Source of the DNA: Moritella dasanensis ArB 0140
GTDB taxonomy: Bacteria > Pseudomonadota > Gammaproteobacteria > Enterobacterales > Moritellaceae
DNA: 64,000 bases
Direction: 5' to 3'
NCBI RefSeq assembly: GCF_000276805.1
Contig: NZ_AKXQ01000011.1
Span: forward strand, 1-64,000
This document shows, one piece after another, positions 37,409 to 46,716 of the stretch. Under the pieces are notes generated by a model that was given only the letters and a program-made list of their open reading frames with translations, did not search any database and was not told the DNA's origin. The position numbers and the translations under genes are program-made. The first letter of the stretch is position 1. Every line of letters starts with the position of its first letter.

Positions 37409-37964
37409 ACAACGCGGTTTTACTTTAATCGAGATTGTGGTCGGTATCGTGGTACTAGCGGTCGCGTTGACGATTGTGACAGGCGTGTTTTTACCACAAG
37501 CGAATAAAATGACTTCGCCTATGTATCAGATAAAAGCGACAGCATTAGGGAAGAGTATTATGAACCAGGTGCTGATTCGGTATTATGATGATGTTAATGT
37601 CCGCTCAGGTAGCTTTAGCCCCTGTACTAGTTGCACGGACGATGCGGATTTAGGACCTGAATTCCCAGAATCTCGTGTTAACCCGAATAATTTTAATGAT
37701 GTCGATGATTATAATGTTTACTGCGATGTTAATCATGATGGGTCTGCTAATACTAATTATAATCCTCAGTTAGCGCGCCAGCAGCTTACTAATAATTCAG
37801 ATAATAGCTATAACGGTTACGGTATTAGAATTTGTGTGTCGTTGGCTGCTGATAAGTTTGTTACAGGTAGCACTGCAAATAATGTCGCTAAAAGAATCTC
37901 TTTGACAATATTTATGCCTAATAATGAAGAGATTACACTGACTTCATTTAAGGGGAATTACTGA
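37398..37964 (+). CDS. mshD: MSHA minor pilin MshD
   Basis: This 188-residue prepilin starts MNNKQRG with cleavage before FTLIEIVVGIVVLAVALTIV. The start at 37398 is required to place the leader correctly; the frame is open from 37335. The globular part has a CTSC cysteine pair and many Asn/Asp residues. GspI/PilV-like minor pilins of this kind help form the initiation tip complex. It is one base from overlapping mshO. Confidence 0.88.
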   Translation: MNNKQRGFTLIEIVVGIVVLAVALTIVTGVFLPQANKMTSPMYQIKATALGKSIMNQVLIRYYDDVNVRSGSFSPCTSCTDDADLGPEFPESRVNPNNFNDVDDYNVYCDVNHDGSANTNYNPQLARQQLTNNSDNSYNGYGIRICVSLAADKFVTGSTANNVAKRISLTIFMPNNEEITLTSFKGNY

Positions 37965-38749
37965 TGCCTAAAATGATGAAATATACGCAGGCTGGATTTA
38001 CCCTTGTTGAACTGGTAACTGTGATTATTTTGTTGGGTGTTGTTGGTACTTTCAGCAGTCGCTTTATTGCTGATAACGTTGTGCTGTATCAATCATCGGT
38101 TAATCAAAATGAACGCCTTAATGATGCGCGCTTTGTGATAAATCGAATGAGTAAAGAACTCGAATCTGCGATTGCGTTTAGTGTAAAGGTTGACGCCAGT
38201 TGCATGAGTTTTGTTCCTTTTAATGCAGCAGGACAATATATCAATAATGTTGCAATGAAAAATCCAATTGAGCTGATTATGGATCCTATCTCTAGAGCGG
38301 CAGGTAGTGCCGCGACAGGAACTTTTAATGGCCAAAAAATCAGTGTTTTAACTACAAAGTCGGATGATTTTTACCAACCAGCTAGTGGTAGTATTGCTGT
38401 TATCGATACTTATATAGTTTCCGGCGCCAATGATACGCAAGCTGAGGTTGCTTTGTTGGGGTCAGTACTTACTCTAGATTCAGCAGTATCGCGTTATTTT
38501 ATATTCGATCGTGAGGTTCGCTATTGCTTGGAAGATAATCATTCGACTTTATTTCGATATGAAAAAATTGGTAGTAGCACAGCAAGTCAGGCTAGGATGA
38601 TGAATGGTTTAAGTGCTAATAGCAGCATGTCATTAACCAGTGCTACTCAGTTTAGTAATGCCATTTTGGAGCTGAATTTTAACTTCTTATTACGCGATAA
38701 CAGTGAAATCAAATTTGAACATCAGGTGGTAATGTCTAATGTGCCGTAA
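37964..38749 (+). CDS. mshO: MSHA minor pilin MshO
   Basis: This 261-residue GspJ/PilW-like prepilin starts MPKMMKYTQAG, with cleavage before FTLVELVTVIILLGVVGTF. An ATG at 37976 would give a shorter leader (MKYTQAG). The body continues with a long beta-rich domain. It overlaps mshP by 11 bases, indicating translational coupling. Confidence 0.88.
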   Translation: MPKMMKYTQAGFTLVELVTVIILLGVVGTFSSRFIADNVVLYQSSVNQNERLNDARFVINRMSKELESAIAFSVKVDASCMSFVPFNAAGQYINNVAMKNPIELIMDPISRAAGSAATGTFNGQKISVLTTKSDDFYQPASGSIAVIDTYIVSGANDTQAEVALLGSVLTLDSAVSRYFIFDREVRYCLEDNHSTLFRYEKIGSSTASQARMMNGLSANSSMSLTSATQFSNAILELNFNFLLRDNSEIKFEHQVVMSNVP

Positions 38750-39158
38750 TCGTCATTCAAATCCTTATCAGCAACAAGGCAGTATGCTGGTTATCTCGAT
38801 CTTTATTATTGTGGTTATCTCTTTATTAGCTGCGTCATTAAGTCGAATTTTAAGTTCAACCGCGGATAGTGTTGCCAATGAAGTGTATAGCGCGAAAGCT
38901 TATTACGCTGCGGATAGTGGTATGGAATATGGGATTTATAAGGTATTAGATAATGCCTCTTTTTGCACGGATCTTGTCATTATTCCGCTTAATTTTTTGA
39001 CTGGGGAAGTTGGACTTGAGAATTGTAGCATCAAGCTTGAATGTGAATTGATAGATTTGCCTGACGCAAGCAAGCAATATTATTTAAAGTCCATAGGTAC
39101 ATGTGATGGTGGCAAAATTGTGGCGCAGCATATTGTTGAAGCTGAGGTGAAGTTATGA
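38739..39158 (+). CDS. mshP: MSHA biogenesis protein MshP (PilX-like)
   Basis: This 139-residue protein begins MCRNRHSNPYQQQGSML and then has a membrane helix VISIFIIVVISLLAASLSRI. The YYAADSGMEYGIY motif is typical of PilX/MshP N-terminal regions. It lacks the +5 Glu of true pilins, as PilX-like proteins often do. It overlaps mshQ by four bases (ATGA). Confidence 0.87.
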   Translation: MCRNRHSNPYQQQGSMLVISIFIIVVISLLAASLSRILSSTADSVANEVYSAKAYYAADSGMEYGIYKVLDNASFCTDLVIIPLNFLTGEVGLENCSIKLECELIDLPDASKQYYLKSIGTCDGGKIVAQHIVEAEVKL

Positions 39159-41977
39159 TGTTGAATATAAAAATATATGTAACCACAACATTGCTATTTA
39201 TGACGATGTGTTGTTCAACGGCATATGCAGCAGAGACTATTTATGATGGACAAAGGGTGTACGTTGGTGATTTCTGGGGGACTAATCCATCTAACATTAT
39301 TCAGGCGGGTGATAGCCCTGCAGGTGATGTACTAAAGAATCCAAGGATTCAGGATACCTCTAACGTCATTAATTTTGAACTTACACAGTCTTTTGAGCTT
39401 AGTAATATAGAGATTACGGGCGATCGTGGTATACATAGCCAATTATATTTTGTTATTTGGAAAGTGGGTCAATCGAATCCGGTTATCAATACTCTTGCAA
39501 TTAGAAGAAAGTCTAATAAATCAAAAGCTATTAATGAGTCTTTGGATGTAGGTAACTATCAAATAGCTATTGTGGGTGAGTGCCATAAGCAAGGTCGTTA
39601 TATAGGTTGGAAGAATAATTGCAGTCAGGGTGATGGTTTTGATGATTTTTCTTTTAGAGGAATTGTTTTAAATGGCGACGATACAAGTAATAACGTGAAT
39701 CATTACCGCATTTTATATAATGAAAATGGTACCAGTTGTGCCGCTAATCCGATTTTAATTCAAGCCTGTACGAATGGTATTGCTAATGGTAATTGCGCTG
39801 AAGCGAGTGTAAGAACAACCGCTACTTTACATGCGAAGAAAGGCAACAAAGATGAAGTGACAGAATTTATTAATTTTACCGGGTCAAAAGAGGTTAGTTT
39901 AAAGAAGCAGAAAAGTAAAAAATTAGAATTATCTTTAAGCGGTATTAATGCACCATATTCCTGTAATGACGTCCCATCACAAAATACTAAGTGTGAAATT
40001 AAATTTGCAGATTCCGGATTAGTTTTTTCTTATGGGGAAGACCATGCTTTAAACATTGATAGTCAAATCGCCGGTATTGAATTTCCTGATCATATGAACA
40101 ATGGTCAAACACTATACCTACAAGCATTTATTAAAGGCAAAAAAGGTAAAAAAGGAAAAAAAGGTAAATGTGAGCCAGTTAAAAATGAAACTGTTTTGGT
40201 TGGGCTAGGTGTTCAATGCCTAGAACCGAGTGACTGTTCGGCATTAGACTTTAGGGCCGCTGGTAATGAGATAGCTAAAAATAAAGCATCCGATAAAAAA
40301 TATTCTTATACAGATGTTTCATTGGAATTCAATGGTGATGGTTATGCCGAAATTCCGAGTCCATTATATGAAGATGCTGGAATGATTAGGTTAATCGGAT
40401 CTATTGATGTTAAAGGTAATGCAAAAATTAAAGCTGAAGGGATGAGTAATATTTTCCCTGTTCGCCCTTATAAATTTAATATCGTTGCCACTAATGGATT
40501 GCAAGAACATCTAACCAAGAAGACTGATGATAAGTTTAATTATACGCATATAGCCGGTGCTGATTTTATATTTAAGGTTGAAGCGGTCAATTTTGGTGGT
40601 GAAGTAACAACAAACTATGTCCCTAGTGCTCAAGTAGAAGCGAAAGTCACTCGTTCGATTCCTGTTGCCGGATATAACGGTGTGTTTAATTATGAAATTG
40701 ATGGGACTGAATGGCCAGTTGATTGGGATTATGTTGCATTAAACTTTAGTTCTGGAACCGCGAGTACTGCTACTGCGACTTACAGTGAGGTGGGTGCATT
40801 TAAAGTGAATGTACGGGATAACAATTATTATGGCGAGTCTTTCTCTGTAGATAACGGCATCGGTACCGAAATAGGCCGCTTCATTCCAGACCATTTTACC
40901 TTGGTCTCATCAAGTGTTGATAACTATATAGATAACATCGGTAGTAGTTCAAATAGTTATGATTATACGTTTCCTTATGGCCTTACTTCTTATGCAGCTG
41001 GAACGGTAGTGCTATCCGGTGATGGTAAGATTTATCAATGTAGACCGGAATGGGATCGGTCTAAATGGTGTAGATTAGCTGATTATAAACCTGGAATTAC
41101 AGATCATGATGGTAATGAAATTTGGAGTGATGCCTGGTTCTTATTGGATGCTTCTTTTGGCATTACTTACATGGAACAACCCGCATTACAGTTCGATTAT
41201 CACCTTGAAGCAAGAAATAGAGGCGATGTGCTAACTAAAAATTATGATGCTGTATCCGCTAAGACTGACATTCGCTTTGTCGCAGAGAGTGGTGCTGATG
41301 ATTTATCTATTCGCTTAACTGACGAAGATGGCGGGGCTTTGTCTGGGGTATATAAACAGACATTAGTATCTGATGTCGGTCAATTTTCTCGTTTCAAAAA
41401 TAGCGGTGGAGAGACCATCGAAGATGGTCCATATTCATTACTTTTTGGTATTGGCATAACAGACAAGGATGGTGTTGAACTTGCTGATATGGATATGTCT
41501 GAAGTAGATTATACGCTCACTGCAAAGCGTTTATCGAATGCTCCCAGTGAGTTACGTTTTGGCCGTTGGCATATTTATGATGGTTCAGGCCCTACCCGCA
41601 CGACCAGCAGCGAAAATGCTTTCCCAGTGACAATGGAAGTACAGTATTACAATCCAAATAAAGCGACGGGTGATGGTTTTACTATTAATGAAGATGATAG
41701 CATTACCACATTTATTGCCAGTGGCGCGACTGCAACGATCAGTGGGGATGCCAGCGGCATAACGTTAAGTGGTTGTGGTAACGCGAGTTGCGAATTTAGC
41801 AGCGGTATCACACAGGCGTTAATTATCTCATCGTGGAATCCGGGCACTGCAATATTAGAATACATCTATACACCCAAATGGCTGATGCCTGCAGATGGTG
41901 AAGCCCCTTCTGCAAACATTACTTTTGGCTTTTTCTACGGTAATGATCGAGTTATTTACCGTCGACGGTTAAATTAA
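39155..41977 (+). CDS. mshQ: MSHA-associated large exported protein MshQ (DUF6701)
   Basis: This 940-residue secreted protein has a signal peptide (cleavage near ...STAYA). A beta-rich N-terminal region (about 25-180) is followed by lysine-rich segments, and then a large C-terminal domain of the MshQ/DUF6701 type (about 375-940; FRAAGNEIAKNK, RPYKFNIVA, GRFIPDHFTLVSS, RFGRWHIYDG). At residues 328-338 there is a GKK tandem (3.3 copies). MshQ may be a tip adhesin or cell-surface component, but the role is unproven. It is the last gene of the MSHA locus, 101 bases before mreB. No clear terminator follows. Confidence 0.88.
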   Translation: MMLNIKIYVTTTLLFMTMCCSTAYAAETIYDGQRVYVGDFWGTNPSNIIQAGDSPAGDVLKNPRIQDTSNVINFELTQSFELSNIEITGDRGIHSQLYFVIWKVGQSNPVINTLAIRRKSNKSKAINESLDVGNYQIAIVGECHKQGRYIGWKNNCSQGDGFDDFSFRGIVLNGDDTSNNVNHYRILYNENGTSCAANPILIQACTNGIANGNCAEASVRTTATLHAKKGNKDEVTEFINFTGSKEVSLKKQKSKKLELSLSGINAPYSCNDVPSQNTKCEIKFADSGLVFSYGEDHALNIDSQIAGIEFPDHMNNGQTLYLQAFIKGKKGKKGKKGKCEPVKNETVLVGLGVQCLEPSDCSALDFRAAGNEIAKNKASDKKYSYTDVSLEFNGDGYAEIPSPLYEDAGMIRLIGSIDVKGNAKIKAEGMSNIFPVRPYKFNIVATNGLQEHLTKKTDDKFNYTHIAGADFIFKVEAVNFGGEVTTNYVPSAQVEAKVTRSIPVAGYNGVFNYEIDGTEWPVDWDYVALNFSSGTASTATATYSEVGAFKVNVRDNNYYGESFSVDNGIGTEIGRFIPDHFTLVSSSVDNYIDNIGSSSNSYDYTFPYGLTSYAAGTVVLSGDGKIYQCRPEWDRSKWCRLADYKPGITDHDGNEIWSDAWFLLDASFGITYMEQPALQFDYHLEARNRGDVLTKNYDAVSAKTDIRFVAESGADDLSIRLTDEDGGALSGVYKQTLVSDVGQFSRFKNSGGETIEDGPYSLLFGIGITDKDGVELADMDMSEVDYTLTAKRLSNAPSELRFGRWHIYDGSGPTRTTSSENAFPVTMEVQYYNPNKATGDGFTINEDDSITTFIASGATATISGDASGITLSGCGNASCEFSSGITQALIISSWNPGTAILEYIYTPKWLMPADGEAPSANITFGFFYGNDRVIYRRRLN
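40136..40168 (+). repeat. 9-base tandem repeat GGNAAAAAA in mshQ
   Basis: Units at 40136-40144, 40145-40153 and 40154-40162 and a partial fourth copy encode GKKGKKGKKGK. The third unit has a run of seven A. Slippage by whole units would change length in frame, while slippage in the A run would shift frame. Confidence 0.85.
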
Positions 41978-41994
41978 TAGTGAGTCCGTCATAA

Positions 41995-43119
<1,125 letters not shown>

Positions 43120-43141
43120 GCTCCTGATTAAATAATCCTAT

Positions 43142-43165
43142 AGGATGGCGGACGCGCCATCCTTT
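43142..43165 (+). terminator. GC-rich hairpin between mreB and mreC
   Basis: AGGATGGCG pairs with CGCCATCCT around a four-base loop. Only a short TTT follows, so it could be a partial terminator or processing site that lowers mreC/mreD expression relative to mreB. Confidence 0.6.
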
Positions 43166-43179
43166 GAGAATACCATCTA

Positions 43180-44088
43180 ATGAAACCTATTTTTGCTACC
43201 TCTACATCTTTACAACTGCGCCTATTCCTTGCGGTTATCGCCTCTTTCTCATTAATTGTTTTTGATTCAAAATTTGATTCATTTTCAAATGTGCGACTTT
43301 ATCTCAATACCGCTGTCTCGCCGTTAATTTATGCCGCTGATATCCCTAGTGAAATGCTTAAAGGTGTATCAAATAATGTCGTCAGCCGCCGAGATTTAAG
43401 AAAAAAAGTGGCAGAACAAAAAGACCAGCTATTCACTCAGCAAGTCCAGTTGTTGGAATTTAAGCACTTAAAACAAGAAAATAAACGTCTACGTGCCTTA
43501 CTTAACTCACCAGTTCATACCGACCAGCGTAAATTAGTCGCTGAAATTATTACCGTTAATTCCGATCCGTTTTCACTGCAAGTGGTGATTAATAAGGGCG
43601 CAATGGAAGGTGTTTATATTGGTCAACCGGTATTAAACGAACAGGGTGTGGTTGGACAAATTGTTGATGTGGCAGCCACATACAGCCGGGTATTGCTGAT
43701 TTCTGATATTAGCCACGGTATTCCGGTGCGCGTACAGCGTAATGATATTCGCGCGATAGCCAATGGCGGCGGCGAACTAAATAGTCTTAACCTGCCTTAC
43801 ATGCCACACAGTACCGATATTCAAGTGGGCGATGTATTAGTGACGTCTGGCCTGGGTGGCGTATTTCCTGAAGGCTATCCTGTTGCTACTATTTCTGAGT
43901 TCACTTATCAGGTTGGTCAGCCCTACGCCCAAGTTGAAGCGAAACCCGCTGTGGCGTTAGAGCGGATACGTTATGTGCTATTAGTTTGGGACAATGACGA
44001 CAACGCATCCGAGGGTGATCCTGCCATCAAAGATCTGGATGATGTTAATGAACCGCAGTTAGAAACAGGTAAGGAGAAGACGCTATGA
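43180..44088 (+). CDS. mreC: rod shape-determining protein MreC
   Basis: This 302-residue bitopic protein has one N-terminal membrane helix (about 16-32), a coiled coil (about 65-115) and a periplasmic beta domain with conserved segments INKGAMEGVYIGQPV and VTSGLGGVFPEGYPVA. It links MreB to the peptidoglycan synthases RodA/PBP2. The acidic C-terminal tail (DDVNEPQLETGKEK) is variable in the family. It overlaps mreD by four bases. Confidence 0.96.
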   Translation: MKPIFATSTSLQLRLFLAVIASFSLIVFDSKFDSFSNVRLYLNTAVSPLIYAADIPSEMLKGVSNNVVSRRDLRKKVAEQKDQLFTQQVQLLEFKHLKQENKRLRALLNSPVHTDQRKLVAEIITVNSDPFSLQVVINKGAMEGVYIGQPVLNEQGVVGQIVDVAATYSRVLLISDISHGIPVRVQRNDIRAIANGGGELNSLNLPYMPHSTDIQVGDVLVTSGLGGVFPEGYPVATISEFTYQVGQPYAQVEAKPAVALERIRYVLLVWDNDDNASEGDPAIKDLDDVNEPQLETGKEKTL

Positions 44089-44567
44089 CGTCTGCTAACG
44101 GTCGTTTTAAATTAATCCTGACCCTCATTCTCGCATTATTACTGACTGCATTGCCTGTCCCTGAGCCGATCGATAGCTTCCGACCTGATTGGGTGCTGTT
44201 GGTATTAGGTTATTGGTGTATGGCACTGCCGTATCGTGTGAGTATTGGTTATGCTTGGGTCACTGGGTTAGCGTTGGATCTGTTATTAGGTGCGCCGCTA
44301 GGTATCCATTCCTTGGCCTTGTCGATTGTTATTTATATTATCGTCATGAATCACCGTTTGATCCGGAATATTTCGTTATGGCAACAAGCCTTGATTGTCG
44401 GCTTCTTAACGATGCTTAATAAGCTCATCATATTCTGGGCTGAAAAATTACTTTTTGATATCTCAATAACACCCATGTACTTATGGTCAATCTTAACTAC
44501 GATGTTAATATGGCCATGGATATTCTTGATTTTACGGAAGATTCGTCGTCAATTTGCCATTAGATAG
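44085..44567 (+). CDS. mreD: rod shape-determining protein MreD
   Basis: This 160-residue inner-membrane protein has about five helices and family motifs RPDWVLLVLGYW and GLALDLLLGAPLG. It is part of the MreBCD elongation complex. It follows mreC with an ATGA overlap. Confidence 0.95.
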   Translation: MTSANGRFKLILTLILALLLTALPVPEPIDSFRPDWVLLVLGYWCMALPYRVSIGYAWVTGLALDLLLGAPLGIHSLALSIVIYIIVMNHRLIRNISLWQQALIVGFLTMLNKLIIFWAEKLLFDISITPMYLWSILTTMLIWPWIFLILRKIRRQFAIR

Positions 44568-44605
44568 TGGTCTGACGATAGCTTAATTGAGTAGAAGATA
44601 ATAAG

Positions 44606-45223
44606 ATGAAACAGCGTAATATGTATTTAGCGTCGCAGTCTCCACGACGCCGTGAGTTATTAACTCAAATTGGTGTTGAATTCACCGTATTGTCCGTTGA
44701 TGTGGAAGAGCAGCAACAAGTGGGTGAATTAGCCCCAGATTATGTGTCTCGTTTGGCTCGCGATAAAGCGCAAGCGGGTGTTGCTGCGCTACTCAAGGTC
44801 AACGCAACACAGGTAACGACGAACGCAGCCGTTGAAGCTGTTGTTTTAGGCGCCGACACGATAGTCGTCTATGCCGGACAAGTATTAGAAAAACCGGTTG
44901 ATGAGGCAGACTCAGTGCGCATGCTCAGCTTATTATCCGGTCAAGAACATGAAGTAATGACCGCTGTAGCACTTGCCGATGGCACGCGTTGCAAGGTCGA
45001 GTTAGTAACAACAACAGTACAGTTTAGAGATATCCCAGCGATTGAAATGCAGGACTACTGGCGCACGGGTGAACCACTCGATAAAGCCGGGAGTTATGCT
45101 ATCCAAGGTATTGCAGGTAAATTCGTTAGCCATATAAGCGGTAGTTATAGTGCCGTTGTCGGTTTACCATTAATGCAAACCGAGCAATTAATTCAAGCCT
45201 TTAAGGCAGAGCAGAATAAGTAA
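44606..45223 (+). CDS. maf: Maf family nucleoside triphosphate pyrophosphatase (YhdE type)
   Basis: This 205-residue Maf protein starts with the motif YLASQSPRRRELL. It has a catalytic Asp in VVLGADTIVV and the loop KPVDEADSVRMLSLLSGQEHEVMTAVAL. YhdE-type Maf enzymes hydrolyse dTTP/UTP and modified pyrimidine nucleotides to monophosphates and have been linked to septum control. A small Thr/Asn-rich insertion (LKVNATQVTTNAAVE) makes it slightly longer than E. coli YhdE. It lies between mreD and rng, the standard order. Confidence 0.94.
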   Translation: MKQRNMYLASQSPRRRELLTQIGVEFTVLSVDVEEQQQVGELAPDYVSRLARDKAQAGVAALLKVNATQVTTNAAVEAVVLGADTIVVYAGQVLEKPVDEADSVRMLSLLSGQEHEVMTAVALADGTRCKVELVTTTVQFRDIPAIEMQDYWRTGEPLDKAGSYAIQGIAGKFVSHISGSYSAVVGLPLMQTEQLIQAFKAEQNK

Positions 45224-45239
45224 CGAAGGGCTAAAGAAT

Positions 45240-46715
45240 ATGGGTATAACGACAGAGTTATTAGTAAATGTTACCCCGAGCGAAACACGAGTTGCCTTGA
45301 TTGAAAATGGCATACTACAAGAAATACATGTCGAGCGAGAAGCGAAGCGCGGCATCGTGGGTAATATCTATAAAGGTAAAGTAAGTCGGGTATTACCGGG
45401 CATGCAAGCTGCATTTATTGATATTGGTCTTGATAAAGCAGCATTCTTACACGCATCAGATATTGTGCCACATACCGAATGTGTTGCACCTGGCGAGAAG
45501 AAACATTTTAAAGTCGCTGATATCTCGCAACTCGTTCGTCAAGGCCAAGATATTGTCGTTCAAGTAGTGAAAGATCCGATGGGTACTAAAGGTGCGCGCC
45601 TGACGACCGATATTACCTTGCCTTCACGCTATTTAGTGTTTATGCCAGGCAGTTCACATGTTGGCGTATCACAACGTATTGATTGTGAAGAAGAGCGTAG
45701 CCGCTTAAAACGTGTCACTGAAGCGCAAATTGATGAACTCGGTGGTTATATCATTCGTACCGCCGCCGATGGTGTGGGTGATAAAGAACTTGAACAAGAC
45801 ATTGCTTACTTAAAACGTCTATGGACTAAAGTATTACAGCGTAAAAAAGCGAATCCAAGCGCGAGTATGTTGTATCAAGATCCGTCTTTGGCATTTCGTA
45901 TTATTCGCGATTTTGCCGGTGCTCCATTAGACAAGATCCGCGTGGATTCACGCCTGGCTTATGCTGAGCTATGTGAATTTACCGAATCATATGTACCTGA
46001 ACTAGTGAGTGCGTTAGAACCGTATACTGGCGAACGTCCAATTTTTGAAATGTACGATGTGGAAAGTGAATCACAACGTGCGCTTGAACGTCGAGTAAAG
46101 TTAAAGTCGGGTGGTTATTTAATTATCGACCAGACTGAAGCGATGACGACGATTGATATTAATACTGGCGCGTTTGTTGGCCATCGTAATCTTGAAGATA
46201 CGATCTTTAATACCAATGTGGAATCGACTCAAGCGATTGCACGCCAGCTGAGATTACGTAATCTTGGTGGTATTATCATTATTGATTTTATTGATATGCA
46301 AAGTTCTGAGCACCGCCGTCGCGTGATGGAATGTTTGGAATCAGCATTAAGCCATGATCGTGCTAAAACCAATACCCATGACTTCTCGGCGTTAGGCTTA
46401 GTAGAAATGACCCGTAAGCGTACGCGTGAATCATTAGAGCATGTCTTGTGTTCTGACTGTCCGACGTGTGATGGCCGTGGTTCGGTAAAAACTGTTGAAA
46501 CAGTATGTTATGAGATATTTCGTGAAGTAACCCGGGTTAATCGTGCCTACGATGCGGATCAGTTTAACGTTTATGCATCAGTTGCGGTTGCCGAATACAT
46601 TGTCAAAGAAGAGTCTCACAGTATTGCTGAATTGGAATTATTTATGGGTAAACAGGTTAAAATAAAACCTGAACCACAATACTTGCAAGAGCAATTTGAT
46701 GTGGTAATGATGTAA
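45240..46715 (+). CDS. rng: ribonuclease G
   Basis: This 491-residue endoribonuclease matures 16S rRNA 5' ends and decays some mRNAs. An S1 domain (about 38-125) is followed by the RNase E/G catalytic core, with TTIDINTGAFVGH and IIIIDFIDM supplying the metal-binding aspartates. The zinc-link CSDCPTCDGRG sits near residue 405. The family length is 489. The yhdP GTG start follows one base after the stop. Confidence 0.97.
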   Translation: MGITTELLVNVTPSETRVALIENGILQEIHVEREAKRGIVGNIYKGKVSRVLPGMQAAFIDIGLDKAAFLHASDIVPHTECVAPGEKKHFKVADISQLVRQGQDIVVQVVKDPMGTKGARLTTDITLPSRYLVFMPGSSHVGVSQRIDCEEERSRLKRVTEAQIDELGGYIIRTAADGVGDKELEQDIAYLKRLWTKVLQRKKANPSASMLYQDPSLAFRIIRDFAGAPLDKIRVDSRLAYAELCEFTESYVPELVSALEPYTGERPIFEMYDVESESQRALERRVKLKSGGYLIIDQTEAMTTIDINTGAFVGHRNLEDTIFNTNVESTQAIARQLRLRNLGGIIIIDFIDMQSSEHRRRVMECLESALSHDRAKTNTHDFSALGLVEMTRKRTRESLEHVLCSDCPTCDGRGSVKTVETVCYEIFREVTRVNRAYDADQFNVYASVAVAEYIVKEESHSIAELELFMGKQVKIKPEPQYLQEQFDVVMM

Positions 46716-46716
46716 C

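Noticed and set aside
40136-40168. Short tandem array considered as a CRISPR or VNTR locus
   Set aside because: The units are contiguous 9-mers in a coding frame with no spacers, so this is a coding repeat and not CRISPR.
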